The notes under the pieces were generated by a model. That model saw only the letters and a program-made list of their open reading frames with translations, ran no database searches and was not told where the DNA came from. A stretch of DNA of 64,000 nt from Actinoplanes derwentensis (GTDB lineage Bacteria > Actinomycetota > Actinomycetes > Mycobacteriales > Micromonosporaceae): positions 4,726,501-4,790,500 of the forward strand of contig NZ_LT629758.1 in assembly GCF_900104725.1 (NCBI RefSeq), in the 5' to 3' direction. The number at the start of each line of letters is the position of its first letter. Position 1 is the first letter of the stretch. The position numbers and the translations under genes are program-made. Positions 37,703-46,078 of the stretch are shown here, in pieces.

Positions 37703-38316
37703 GCGATCGCCAGACAGTCGGCGGACGTGGTCGCCGCCCGGTCGACCTGCTCGAAGGCACCGCCGTCGAGCAGGTAACGGTAGGTCAGCTTGAGTTTGGG
37801 GCAGGCGTTGCTGTCGGTGCCGCCGGTACCGTACGCGGTCACCGTCACCACCTGCTCCTTGACCGCCATCCCGATCACCCACGGCTGGTCGGTGGGCCCG
37901 GCGTCGGTCAGGATCGGCGCACCGACCCGGACCGGTTCCGCAGCCGGTGATGCCCCGTCGAAGACCTCGATGGTCGACGGGAAGTAGGAGGTGGACGCGT
38001 CGCAGGTGCGGGCCACGAGCGCGTCGGCCGTACCGTCGCCGGTGAGGTCTCCGGTCGTCACGAGTTGCACGAGCGCCTCCTGTTCCGGGTTCTTGCACGC
38101 CTCGATGAAGGCGTCCCAGTCGCCCTCTTCGCCAACGCTCGCCAGAGTGCCGCTCGGGTCCTCGGCCTCGACCGAAGGGTCACCGACCGGCGGGTCACCG
38201 ACCGGCTCGGCCTCAGCCGTCTCGGAAGCGACGGGCGAGGGCTCCGTCTCGTCGCCGTCCGAACAGCCGGTGAGTAACACCAGCGCCACCAGCAGAGCGG
38301 CCTTCTTCAGCACCAC
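37699..38316 (-). CDS. Putative lipoprotein
   Basis: A 205-residue protein with signal peptide VLKKAALLVALVLLTGC (lipobox LTGC), an acidic Glu/Pro/Thr linker and a folded part with DLTGDGTADALVARTC, which resembles an FG-GAP/EF-hand-like repeat often seen in extracellular actinomycete proteins. Two or more Cys suggest a disulfide. AGGGGGAGATC precedes GTG 38316. It is co-transcribed with the SMI1-like gene. Function unknown. Confidence 0.65.
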   Translation of the reverse strand: MVLKKAALLVALVLLTGCSDGDETEPSPVASETAEAEPVGDPPVGDPSVEAEDPSGTLASVGEEGDWDAFIEACKNPEQEALVQLVTTGDLTGDGTADALVARTCDASTSYFPSTIEVFDGASPAAEPVRVGAPILTDAGPTDQPWVIGMAVKEQVVTVTAYGTGGTDSNACPKLKLTYRYLLDGGAFEQVDRAATTSADCLAIA

Positions 38317-38342
38317 GATCTCCCCCTAGATGTCACCACAGC

Positions 38343-39500
38343 CTAGGGGTGCCGATCCACCGGTTCCAGAAGAAGAGCGCTGGTGGGAACCCCCGTTCCG
38401 GCGGTCACCAGGACCGGTCCAGCACCGGGGACCTGGTTCGCCGCGGTGCCCCGAACCTGCCGGACGGCTTCGGCAATGCCGTTCATGCCATGGATGTACG
38501 CCTCCCCGAGCTGCCCGCCGTGCGGGTTCACCGGCAGCCGCCCGCCGAGTTCGATGCCACCGTCCGCGACGAGATGCCGGGCTTCGCCACGGCCACAAAA
38601 CCCGAGTTCCTCCAACTGCATCAGCACGTACGGGGTGAAATGGTCGTAGAGCACCGCCGTCCGCACATCAGCCGCGACATGACCGGACTGTGCCCACACC
38701 TGTCGCGCCACCACCCCCATCTCCGGCAGCTCGGACACCGGCGACCGGTAGTAGCTGGTCATCACGTACTGCCCGGTCCCGCTGCCCTGGGCCGCCGCGG
38801 CGATCACCGCGGGCTGGTTCCTCAAGTGGCGCGCCCGGGCCAGCGAGGTCACCACCACCGCGACCGCCCCGTCGCTCTCCTGGCAGCAGTCCAGCAGCCG
38901 CAGCGGTTCGGCGATCCACCGGGACGCCCGATGCTCGTCGAGCGTGATCGGCCGCCCGTGGAACCAGGCCCGCGGGTTGGTGGCCGCATGCCGCCGGGCG
39001 GCCACGGTGACCCGCCCGAAGTCGTCCGGGCTCGCCCCGAAGTCGTGCAGGTAGCGGCGCGCCACCATGGCGACCTGCGCGGCCGGGGTCGCGAGCCCCA
39101 TCGGCAGATGCCAGCCGGCGTCGGCGTCCGGAGACGCGAAAGCCTGCCCGAAGCGGCGGCCGGACCGTTCGTTCAGCGCCCGGTAGCAGACCACCACGTC
39201 GGCGATCCCGGCGCTGACCGCGAGCACCGCCTGCTGCACGATCGCGCAGGCGGCGCCGCCGCCGTACCCGATCCGGCTCAGGAACGTCAGCTCACCGGCA
39301 CCGATCTCCCGGGCCACCGCGATCTCGCTGTTGGCGTCCATGGTGAAGGTGACCAGGCCGCCGACGTCCGCAGGTGCCAGCCCGGCATCGTCCAGGGCGG
39401 CGCGGATCGCCTCGACCGCCAGCCGCAGTTCGGACCGGCCGGAGTCCTTGGAGAACTCGGTGGCGCCGATCCCGGCGATCGCGGTGCTCCGGGCGATCAC
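38343..39500 (-). CDS. ltp2: Steroid side-chain aldolase Ltp2
   Basis: Ltp2 performs the retro-aldol cleavage that releases propionyl-CoA and forms androstenedione at the end of side-chain breakdown. The 385-residue thiolase-fold protein matches mycobacterial Ltp2: ATEFSK.SGRSELRLA.EA, GELTFLS.I.YGGGAACA, NERSGRRFGQ, RWIAEPLRLLDCCQESDGAVA, tyrosines in VLYDHFTPYV and LGEAYIHGMNGIAE, and VTAGTGVPTS. Its start overlaps the ChsH-fusion stop (GTGA). Ltp2 is known to act in complex with the DUF35 domain of ChsH2, which is encoded next door. Confidence 0.94.
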   Translation of the reverse strand: MIARSTAIAGIGATEFSKDSGRSELRLAVEAIRAALDDAGLAPADVGGLVTFTMDANSEIAVAREIGAGELTFLSRIGYGGGAACAIVQQAVLAVSAGIADVVVCYRALNERSGRRFGQAFASPDADAGWHLPMGLATPAAQVAMVARRYLHDFGASPDDFGRVTVAARRHAATNPRAWFHGRPITLDEHRASRWIAEPLRLLDCCQESDGAVAVVVTSLARARHLRNQPAVIAAAAQGSGTGQYVMTSYYRSPVSELPEMGVVARQVWAQSGHVAADVRTAVLYDHFTPYVLMQLEELGFCGRGEARHLVADGGIELGGRLPVNPHGGQLGEAYIHGMNGIAEAVRQVRGTAANQVPGAGPVLVTAGTGVPTSALLLEPVDRHP

Positions 39501-40777
39501 GACGTCACCTCAACGACACCGGAGACGTGCAACCCGGTTGCGGTACGACCGGTGACCTCCACCCCGTGCGGAAAGACCTGACCGGTGAACGTCAGCGTGT
39601 CGTAGGCGTGGCAAGGCGCGCCCAGCCGGATCCGGATGCTCCTGACCACGGTCGCCGGGCCGAGCCGGTCGGTGACGAACCGTTGCACCAGCCCTGTCGT
39701 GGTCAGGATGTTGAGGAAGATGTCCCGGCTGCCGAGGCGGACGGCGGCGTCCCGGTCGTGGTGCACGTTCTGGTGGTCGCGGGTCGCCAGGGCGGTGGTG
39801 ACGATCAGAGTCGGCGTGACCTCCAGGGTCCACGGGTCCAGGGTCGGCACGTCCGGGCGCCAGACCGGCAGACGGTCGTCGAAGAACACCCGCACCGGGT
39901 CGCCGATCGCCGGACGGGGGCCGCGGTACTCGCCCACGATCCGCACACCGTCGACGTCGACCAGGGCGACCGTGAACGGGCCGCGCCGGCCGGGGACCGG
40001 TGGATGATGGTGGACCACATAGCTGTGGATCGTTCCCACGCCGCCGGACACGTCGTACTCCATCTTGAACGAACCGCACACCGGGCAGGCCGGGCCGGGC
40101 GGGTGACGCCGCTCGCCGCACTCGCCGCAGCGCTGCAGGCGCAGTTCGCCGGCCTCGACGCCGGCCCAGAAGAAGGCATTGTCGGCGGTGATCACCGGCT
40201 GTAGCCGTTCGGCCGGGATGGTCGCCGGTTTCGGACCCGGCTTGTAGCGCAGGATCCGGAACGTCATCTCGGCGACCGGTTCGTCCCCCACCAGCCAGGT
40301 GCTGACCGTGGTGACGAACCAGCCGTCGCCCAGCGAGGTCTTCTTCGGTCCGGCAACCGATTCGAGGCGACTACGAACCGTGACCTCCTCACCGATCCGG
40401 AGCGCCCGATGGTAGGTCTGCGCACTGTCAGTCGCAATGACAGCCCCAAATCCCGCGTCGTCCAGCAGCGCCGACATCACTTGCAGCGGGTCCTCGTCCC
40501 CGCCCGTCGCATCCCCGCCCACCGGGCCATCGGGCGCGGGGCCATCGCCCACCGGGCCATCGTGCGCGGGTCTCAGGCCGCGCATCGTCCAGACCTGGAT
40601 CATCGCCGGCGGTGCGATCCGCTTCCGCTCGTAGGCCGGATTGTCGTCACCCATCGCCTCCAGCCAGGTCCGGATCATCGGCAGGTTGACCGGGTCCCGC
40701 GCGAACCGGGCAGCGGTCTCACCCGCGTCCCGCAGCCGCTCCGCCGCCGCGATCAGACCGTCGACCATGGCCATCAC
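39497..40777 (-). CDS. Steroid enoyl-CoA hydratase, fused ChsH2-ChsH1
   Basis: A 426-residue protein with three modules. Residues about 1-190 are a MaoC-like hydratase half. Residues about 195-305 are a DUF35 domain with a zinc ribbon (Cys217, 220, 231, 234) and OB fold. Residues about 310-426 are a second MaoC half with the hydratase motif Asp334-x4-His339. In mycobacteria these are two proteins, ChsH2 (MaoC-DUF35) and ChsH1 (MaoC), forming a heteromeric hydratase for the C22 side-chain intermediate. Here one chain appears to carry both. A Gly/Asp/Pro repeat (72-94) is inserted in the first MaoC half. ATG 40768 is an alternative start. Confidence 0.88.
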   Translation of the reverse strand: MMAMVDGLIAAAERLRDAGETAARFARDPVNLPMIRTWLEAMGDDNPAYERKRIAPPAMIQVWTMRGLRPAHDGPVGDGPAPDGPVGGDATGGDEDPLQVMSALLDDAGFGAVIATDSAQTYHRALRIGEEVTVRSRLESVAGPKKTSLGDGWFVTTVSTWLVGDEPVAEMTFRILRYKPGPKPATIPAERLQPVITADNAFFWAGVEAGELRLQRCGECGERRHPPGPACPVCGSFKMEYDVSGGVGTIHSYVVHHHPPVPGRRGPFTVALVDVDGVRIVGEYRGPRPAIGDPVRVFFDDRLPVWRPDVPTLDPWTLEVTPTLIVTTALATRDHQNVHHDRDAAVRLGSRDIFLNILTTTGLVQRFVTDRLGPATVVRSIRIRLGAPCHAYDTLTFTGQVFPHGVEVTGRTATGLHVSGVVEVTS

Positions 40778-41988
40778 CTCGGCACTCTCGGCAGGCCCAA
40801 GCCCGCGGCGGCGATGATCTCGCGCTGGATCTCATTGACACCACCACCGAACGTCAACACGAGATCACGACGTTCATGTACGTCAAGCCAGTCAAGTAGT
40901 TCAGCCGTCAACGGATCACCTGGATCACCGTGCCGGGCGACCACCTCGGACAGCTCCCGCAGAACCCGCAGCAGACGCTCGGACGAGAAGACCTTGGTCG
41001 CGGAAGCGTCAGCCGGCCCCGGTGCATCCCCGATGACCTGCCAGTTGAGCAGTTCGTTCACGCGATGCGCGGCGTGGGTCCGGGCCAGCGCGCGGCGCAC
41101 GTCCGCCTGATTCTCAACCCCGCTGTGGTACGCCCACTCCCGCACCCGATCGAACAGCACTCCAAAACGCCCGGCCGGCCCGAGCATGACCCGTTCGTGG
41201 TTGAGCTGGGTGGTGATGAGCCGCCACCCGTCCCCCTCGGCCCCGACCCGACGGGACACCGGAACCCGCACCCCACTCAGATACGTCGAGTTGACATGAT
41301 GCGTCCCGTCACACGTGATGATCGGCGTCCACGTGTATCCAGGATCGCTCGTATTGACAATCAATATGGACAGTCCACGATGCCGATCAACCGATGTACG
41401 ACAGGCAAGCCACAGGTAGTCAGCGTCATGGGCACCAGTGGTAAACGTCTTCTGCCCATCCACCACGTATTCGCCACCACCACCGGCATCACCGCTGGCG
41501 GCGGTGCTCGTGTCGGTACTTGTGGCGCCGCCGTTCTCGCCGCTCGTGTCGGTGCTGTGGAACACCGCTCGGGTTCGCAGGGCCGCCAGATCGGTGCCGG
41601 CTTCCGGCTCGGTGTAGCCGATCGCGAAGTGCAACTCCCCCGCCAGAATCCTCGGCAGGAAGAACCGTTTCTGCTCCTCGGTCCCGTGCGCGAGCAGGGT
41701 CGGCGCGACCGTCTGCAGGGTGACGGCCGGTAGCGGCACGTCCGCGCGCGCCGTCTCGTTCACGAATATCTGCTGTTCGGCGTGTCCGAGTCCACGCCCG
41801 CCGTACTCGACCGGAAACCCCAGCCCGAGCCACCCGTCCCGACCGAGGCGGGACACCAGCTCCCGAAACGCGGGTCCATGCCGCTCCCGCAACAGCACAC
41901 TCCGCTCCGCGGGCGTCACCACCTTCCGCAGATACGCCCGCAGCTCGTCGCGGAGTTCCCGCTGTTCGTCGCTCAGTTCGATGTACAC
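40774..41988 (-). CDS. chsE2: Steroid acyl-CoA dehydrogenase ChsE2 (FadE29)
   Basis: ChsE2 forms, with ChsE1, the alpha2-beta2 dehydrogenase for the C22 side-chain CoA thioester. The 404-residue protein tracks mycobacterial FadE29: RHGPAFRELVSRLGRDGWLG.G, QQIFVNE..RADVPLPAVTLQTV, HFAIGYTEPEAGTDLA, VDGQK.FTTGAHDADYLWLACRT, TTQLN.ERVMLGPAGRF and LTFGGGVNEIQREII. A Thr/Ser/Gly-rich insert (about 144-172) sits in a loop before VDGQK. GTG 41988 has GGGGGAG 5 nt upstream and overlaps chsE1 by 16 bp. Confidence 0.92.
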   Translation of the reverse strand: MYIELSDEQRELRDELRAYLRKVVTPAERSVLLRERHGPAFRELVSRLGRDGWLGLGFPVEYGGRGLGHAEQQIFVNETARADVPLPAVTLQTVAPTLLAHGTEEQKRFFLPRILAGELHFAIGYTEPEAGTDLAALRTRAVFHSTDTSGENGGATSTDTSTAASGDAGGGGEYVVDGQKTFTTGAHDADYLWLACRTSVDRHRGLSILIVNTSDPGYTWTPIITCDGTHHVNSTYLSGVRVPVSRRVGAEGDGWRLITTQLNHERVMLGPAGRFGVLFDRVREWAYHSGVENQADVRRALARTHAAHRVNELLNWQVIGDAPGPADASATKVFSSERLLRVLRELSEVVARHGDPGDPLTAELLDWLDVHERRDLVLTFGGGVNEIQREIIAAAGLGLPRVPR

Positions 41989-42950
41989 AGTCGCTCCCCC
42001 AGAACGGTGAGCCGGTGTTCGCCGCCGCCGAGAAACCGCACCAGATCCAGGATCAGCGCGGTATGCCGGTGCAACGGGTACTCGATCGACAACCCGAGCC
42101 CGCCGTGCAGGTGGTGACAGGTGCGCACAGCGGCCGGCGCCTCGGCGGTGAACCATTGCGCTGCCACATCCAGATCGTCGCCGGCGTCCCGCCCGGTACC
42201 GAGCCGCCAGGCCGCACTGAGCGCCGCGAGATGCAGAGTCCGGCCGGCCACGTAGACGTCAGCGATCTGCTGGGCAACGGCCTGAAAAGTGGCGATCGGC
42301 CGCCCGAACTGCTCCCGCGTCCGCACATGCTCCGCAGTGAGCGCAAGCGCCCCATCCAGCGCCCCGTCGCCAAGGGCACAAGCCCCGGCAACGGCATTCC
42401 GATGCAGGTCAACATGGACCTCTGCGCCGCCGAGAGGTTCAGCCGCCACCCGGTCCAACCTCAGGACCCCGCCGTCGATGTCCGTGCCGTCGATCATCAC
42501 GACTCCGGGGCCGGCGACCGTCACCAGGATGCGGTCGCCCGCGACCACTCCGGTCTTCACGCCGGTGACCGTGCCGTCAGCGGCGAGGGTGGTGCGAGGC
42601 GCGACCGGGAGTGGATCGCCCGGTTCCGCGACGGCGATACCGAGAGTGCGCCCGTCGAGCAATTGGTCCTGCTGACGTTCACTGCCCCAGCGCGCCACCA
42701 CAGGAACGCCGATGGCCAGGTGCGACAGGGCCGGGATGTCGAGGGCGTGCCGGCCGATCTCGGTGAGCACGAGCACGGTCTCCAGCGCTCCCAGTCCGGC
42801 ACCACCGAGCCGCTCCGGAACCGCGAGGGTGAGCAGACCCGCCTGACCGAGCGCGGCCCACGCCGTCCCGGAATCGGAACCCGCGTTCTTGAGCACGACG
42901 GCGGCCAGATCGATGATCGCCTGCTGGGTCTCGTCCGGACGAAAGTCCAT
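41973..42950 (-). CDS. chsE1: Steroid acyl-CoA dehydrogenase ChsE1 (FadE28)
   Basis: The second subunit of the C22 side-chain dehydrogenase. The 325-residue protein starts MDFRPDETQQAIIDLA and has PERLGGAGLGALE, LTEIGRH, TREQFGRPIATFQAVAQQIADVYVA.RT and CHHLHGG.G.SIEYPLHRH, paralleling FadE28. It is the first gene of the chsE1-chsE2-chsH-ltp2 operon, with a KstR box 10 nt upstream and divergent kstR beyond. Confidence 0.9.
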   Translation of the reverse strand: MDFRPDETQQAIIDLAAVVLKNAGSDSGTAWAALGQAGLLTLAVPERLGGAGLGALETVLVLTEIGRHALDIPALSHLAIGVPVVARWGSERQQDQLLDGRTLGIAVAEPGDPLPVAPRTTLAADGTVTGVKTGVVAGDRILVTVAGPGVVMIDGTDIDGGVLRLDRVAAEPLGGAEVHVDLHRNAVAGACALGDGALDGALALTAEHVRTREQFGRPIATFQAVAQQIADVYVAGRTLHLAALSAAWRLGTGRDAGDDLDVAAQWFTAEAPAAVRTCHHLHGGLGLSIEYPLHRHTALILDLVRFLGGGEHRLTVLGERLCTSN

Positions 42951-42959
42951 ACGGCAGAT

Positions 42960-42973
42960 TAGAACACGTTTCA
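42960..42973. promoter_or_regulatory. KstR operator between chsE1 and kstR
   Basis: TAGAACACGTTTCA fits TnnAACnnGTTnnA. It is 10 nt upstream of chsE1 and 80 nt upstream of kstR, so KstR probably controls both the side-chain operon and itself. Confidence 0.88.
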
Positions 42974-43052
42974 GTTTGAGGCCGCCACCACCGGGTGACA
43001 CAGAGCCGCAATCCGCCGTTGCTACCCTGGATGGACCATCTAGGGGGCGACC

Positions 43053-43697
43053 ATGGCAACTGCGAGAACGGGTACCAGCACGCGCGCCGCTCTGGCCGGC
43101 GCGGAGGCCGAGCAGGGTTCGGCGGCGCAGCGTGACCGGCGCCGGCGCATCCTGGAGGCGACGCTGGCGCTGGCGTCCAAGGGTGGCTACGACGCGGTGC
43201 AGATGCGCACGGTCGCGGAGAAGGCGGGCGTCGCCCTCGGCACGCTCTACCGCTACTTCCCGTCGAAGATCCACCTGCTGGTGTCAGCGCTCGCGGTCGA
43301 GTTCGAGACGATCCAGGAGAAGATCGGGCGCAAACCCATTCCGGGCGACACGCCGTACGATCGCACCCTCTTCGTCCTGGGCCGGATGACCCGGACCATG
43401 CAGCGGGAGCCGCTGCTCGCCGAGGCCATGACCCGGGCCTTCATGTTCGCCGACCCGTCGGCGTCGGCCGAGGTCAACGCGGTGGCCCGGCTGATGGAGG
43501 AGATGTTCACCCGCGCCATGCACGACGGCAGTGGCGCGGAACCGACAGCCGACGACCGGGCCAAGGCCCGCGTGATCGGCGACGTGTGGCTCTCCAACCT
43601 GGTGGCCTGGGTGACCCGCCGAGCCTCCGCCAACGACGTGGTGAACCACCTGGAACTAGCCACCCGCCTACTACTGTCACCCCCTTCCCCCAACTAG
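43053..43697 (+). CDS. kstR: TetR-family sterol catabolism repressor KstR
   Basis: KstR represses side-chain and A/B-ring genes and is released by 3-oxo-cholestenoyl-CoA-type ligands. The 214-residue protein matches mycobacterial KstR: AQRDRRRRILEATLALASKGGY.AVQMR.VA..A.VA.GTLYRYFPSK.HLLVSAL, MQREPLLAEAMTRAFMFAD.SA, and IGDVWLSNLVAWVTRRAS. The N-terminus is about 15 residues longer. AGGGGGCGACC precedes the ATG. Its position in the middle of the regulon and the operator sites around it support the call. Confidence 0.95.
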   Translation: MATARTGTSTRAALAGAEAEQGSAAQRDRRRRILEATLALASKGGYDAVQMRTVAEKAGVALGTLYRYFPSKIHLLVSALAVEFETIQEKIGRKPIPGDTPYDRTLFVLGRMTRTMQREPLLAEAMTRAFMFADPSASAEVNAVARLMEEMFTRAMHDGSGAEPTADDRAKARVIGDVWLSNLVAWVTRRASANDVVNHLELATRLLLSPPSPN

Positions 43698-43727
43698 CCC
43701 ACACCTCCCCCGCACGGCAGCCCTGCA

Positions 43728-43785
43728 CGAACCCCAACCCACCACAAAAGGCCACCGCGGTTCCGGCGTGGTGAACTGGGGTTCG
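43728..43785. terminator. Hairpin between convergent kstR and the SRPBCC gene
   Basis: CGAACCCCA (43728-43736) pairs with TGGGGTTCG (43777-43785), and CCAC with GTGG inside. The right arm, GCGTGGTGAACTGGGGTTCG, resembles the repeat units at 9088 and 59597. A bidirectional terminator is likely. Confidence 0.55.
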
Positions 43786-43814
43786 GGGTGGGCCGGGCTT
43801 CGGTGTGCTGGGAG

Positions 43815-44246
43815 TCAGCCGACCAGGGTTATCAGCTTTTCGAGGGCCTGTTTGGCCGCCGGGCCGGCCTGTTTCTCCAGCATGGCGGCCATCGGGCCGT
43901 TCAGCGCGGGGCCGGCGAACTCCATCTCGTAAGTGATCTGCGAGCCGGACCCCTCGGGCACGATGATGAACCGATTCTTGGCCTTGACCCCCATCGGCCC
44001 GTCGCCGGCCATCTCCAGCCTGCCGGGGGCGTCGGCGGTGACCACTTTCCAGGCCATCTCGGCGGGCATGCCCATCAACTTCACCTTCTGCTTGTACGTC
44101 GTCCCTTCGGCGACCGTGGCCGGCACCTCACCGGTGAAGCCTTGATGCATGGTGTTCCATTCCGGGGTACGCGGCAGATCGGTGACGATCTGCCACACCT
44201 TGTCGGGTTCGGCCGTCGACGTGGCCGTGACGCTCACCTTGGGCAT
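43815..44246 (-). CDS. SRPBCC-family protein, Rv0910-like
   Basis: A 143-residue START/Bet v1-like fold protein: EPDKVWQIVTDLPRTPEWN at 13-31, KLMGMPAEMAWKVV, GDGPMGVKAKNRF and a C-terminal helix EKQAGPAAKQALEKLI. Resembles Mycobacterium Rv0910, described as a toxin in a toxin-antitoxin pair, but also general lipid-binding SRPBCC proteins. It lies 78 nt downstream of kstD2 in the same direction, so read-through from the KstR-controlled promoter is likely. A steroid-binding role is an inference; no antitoxin gene is adjacent. Confidence 0.7.
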   Translation of the reverse strand: MPKVSVTATSTAEPDKVWQIVTDLPRTPEWNTMHQGFTGEVPATVAEGTTYKQKVKLMGMPAEMAWKVVTADAPGRLEMAGDGPMGVKAKNRFIIVPEGSGSQITYEMEFAGPALNGPMAAMLEKQAGPAAKQALEKLITLVG

Positions 44247-44256
44247 GTACTCCTCC

Positions 44257-44308
44257 TCATCAAGCCGTACTCATCAAGCGGCTTTCATCAACAGATCGCG
44301 CTCATCAA
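44257..44308 (-). repeat. Four spaced TTGATGA repeats between kstD2 and the SRPBCC gene
   Basis: TTGATGA occurs four times on the minus strand (44302-44308, 44285-44291, 44271-44277, 44257-44263) at 14-17-nt spacing in the 78-nt leader. The last lies just before AGGAGGAGTAC and the ATG. Confidence 0.6.
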
Positions 44309-44324
44309 AGCCGCGACCGGCCAC

Positions 44325-45968
44325 TCACGAAGCGGCCGCTATGTCGAGGCCGGCCACGTGGCCGAAGGTCATCGCCGGACCGAGGGTGGATCCGGCGCCC
44401 GCATAGCTGTGGCCCATCACGGCCGAACTGGCGTTGCCGGCCGCCCACAGCCCGGGGACCACCGAGCCGTCCGGCTTCACCACCCGGGCGCGGGCGTCGG
44501 TGAGCAGGCCGCCCTTGGTGCCGAGATCCCCGGGGACGATCTTGAAGGCGTAGTACGGGGGTAGCCAGATCGGTGCCAGGCAGGGGCTCGGCAGGTTGGT
44601 GGGGTCGGCGAAGTAGGCGTCGTAGACGCTGTCCCCACGGTGCTGGTCGGGGTCCCGGCCGGCGCGGGCCTGCCCGTTGAACCGGCTGATCGTCGCGTTC
44701 AGAGCGGCCGCCGGCACGCCGATCTTGGCGGCCAGCCCGGCGATCGTCCAGTCCTTGACCAGGGCGCCGCTGCTGTACCAGTCGTCCGGATAGGGCAGCA
44801 TCGGCGCCAGATCCTTGAACAGGTACCGGTTGCGGTAGTCCTGGTCGGTGATCATCCAGCAGGGGACGTGGCCTTTGGCGTACATGGTGTGCACGACGTC
44901 GCTGTACGGGGCGGCCTCGTTGACGAACCGCTGACCGGCCTGGTTGACGAAGATCGTGCCGGGCAGGGTGCGCTCGGACAGGCAGAACCACGGCTCACCC
45001 GGCAGCGGGATCATCGGCCCCCACCAGGCGTCGTCCATCAGCCCGAGTGCCGCTCCGGCCCGTTGCCCGGCCTCGATGCCGTCGCCGGTGTTGGAGTCGG
45101 CGCCGATCGTCCAGTCCACACCGATCGGCGCGGCCTGGTACTGCTTACGCATCCGCTCGTTGTGCTCGAATCCGCCGCTGGCCATCACCACCCCACGCCG
45201 GGCCCGGATCAGTGTCTCGACTCCGTCCTTGCGGGCCAGCACTCCGGCGACTCGACCGTTCGCCACGTACAGATCAAGCAGTGGGGTGTTCAGCCAGACC
45301 GGGACCCCGGCCGCGATCAGCCCGGCCCGCAACCCACCGGCCAGCGCCTGGCCCATGGTGACCGGCTTCTGCCCCTGTGCGGAGAGCTGCAGGTAGCGCC
45401 AGACGAGCTCGGTGGCGGTGGCGAGGCCTTTCGGGTGGCGGGCGATCAGGGACAGCCACTTGTAATCGACGGTGTAGACCACGGTTCCGGCCGGGCTGGC
45501 CTGGTAAGCGGGGTTGAGACGGGCCTGTTCGTCGCCGAGGATGTTGGCGTCGAAGGCTTGCGGCTCGACCGAGCGACCGTTCGGCATCCCGCCGGAGAGT
45601 TCCGGATAGTAGTCCGGGTAACCCTCCATCCACGCGAACCGCAGCGGGGTCCAGCGCAGCAGGTAGGAGATGGTGCGCGGGCCGTACGTGAGGTAGGCCC
45701 GGCGTCGTGCGACCGGGACGTCCGCCCCGACCACGGCGGCCAGGTAGGTGTCCGCTTTGTCGAAGGTGTCCGGCACTCCGGCGGCGAGCAGCACCTCGTT
45801 GTTCGGCACCCAGATCCCGGCCCCGGATCGGGCTGTCGAACCACCGAAGACGGCCGCCTTCTCGACGAGAACCGTGTTCAGTCCGCTGCGAGCCGTTGTC
45901 AGCGCGGCGGTCATGCCGGCCGCACCGGCACCCACCACGACCACGTCGTATTCCACGGTGACCGCCAT
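44325..45968 (-). CDS. 3-ketosteroid delta1-dehydrogenase, second copy
   Basis: A 547-residue KstD paralogue: VVVVGAGAAGMTAALTTARSG, FGGSTARSGAGIWVP, GYPDYYPE..GG.P.GRSVEP, RGVVMASGGFEHNERMRKQYQ, NQAGQRFVNEAAPYSDVVH, YDAYFADP and TKGGLLTDARARV...GSVVPGLWAAGNASSAVMGHSYAGAGSTLGPAMTFG. All usual KstD blocks are present and it lacks the repeat insertion of the other copy. It is controlled by its own KstR box and may differ in substrate (e.g. intact side-chain sterols versus AD). Confidence 0.93.
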   Translation of the reverse strand: MAVTVEYDVVVVGAGAAGMTAALTTARSGLNTVLVEKAAVFGGSTARSGAGIWVPNNEVLLAAGVPDTFDKADTYLAAVVGADVPVARRRAYLTYGPRTISYLLRWTPLRFAWMEGYPDYYPELSGGMPNGRSVEPQAFDANILGDEQARLNPAYQASPAGTVVYTVDYKWLSLIARHPKGLATATELVWRYLQLSAQGQKPVTMGQALAGGLRAGLIAAGVPVWLNTPLLDLYVANGRVAGVLARKDGVETLIRARRGVVMASGGFEHNERMRKQYQAAPIGVDWTIGADSNTGDGIEAGQRAGAALGLMDDAWWGPMIPLPGEPWFCLSERTLPGTIFVNQAGQRFVNEAAPYSDVVHTMYAKGHVPCWMITDQDYRNRYLFKDLAPMLPYPDDWYSSGALVKDWTIAGLAAKIGVPAAALNATISRFNGQARAGRDPDQHRGDSVYDAYFADPTNLPSPCLAPIWLPPYYAFKIVPGDLGTKGGLLTDARARVVKPDGSVVPGLWAAGNASSAVMGHSYAGAGSTLGPAMTFGHVAGLDIAAAS

Positions 45969-46009
45969 GGCATCCCCATCCGCCGACCCGTTTACGCCGC
46001 CGCAATAAC

Positions 46010-46023
46010 TAGAACAGGTTATA
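46010..46023. promoter_or_regulatory. KstR operator between kstD2 and the thioesterase gene
   Basis: TAGAACAGGTTATA fits TnnAACnnGTTnnA. It is 41 nt upstream of kstD2 and 55 nt upstream of the divergent thioesterase start. Confidence 0.85.
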
Positions 46024-46078
46024 GCAGTGTGATGAGATTCACTAGGTCTGATACTCCTGTGTGGAGGAGCCTGTTGCT

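Noticed and set aside
43815..44246. Complete toxin-antitoxin pair
   Set aside because: The SRPBCC protein resembles Rv0910, but no antitoxin gene precedes it; the upstream neighbour is kstD2.
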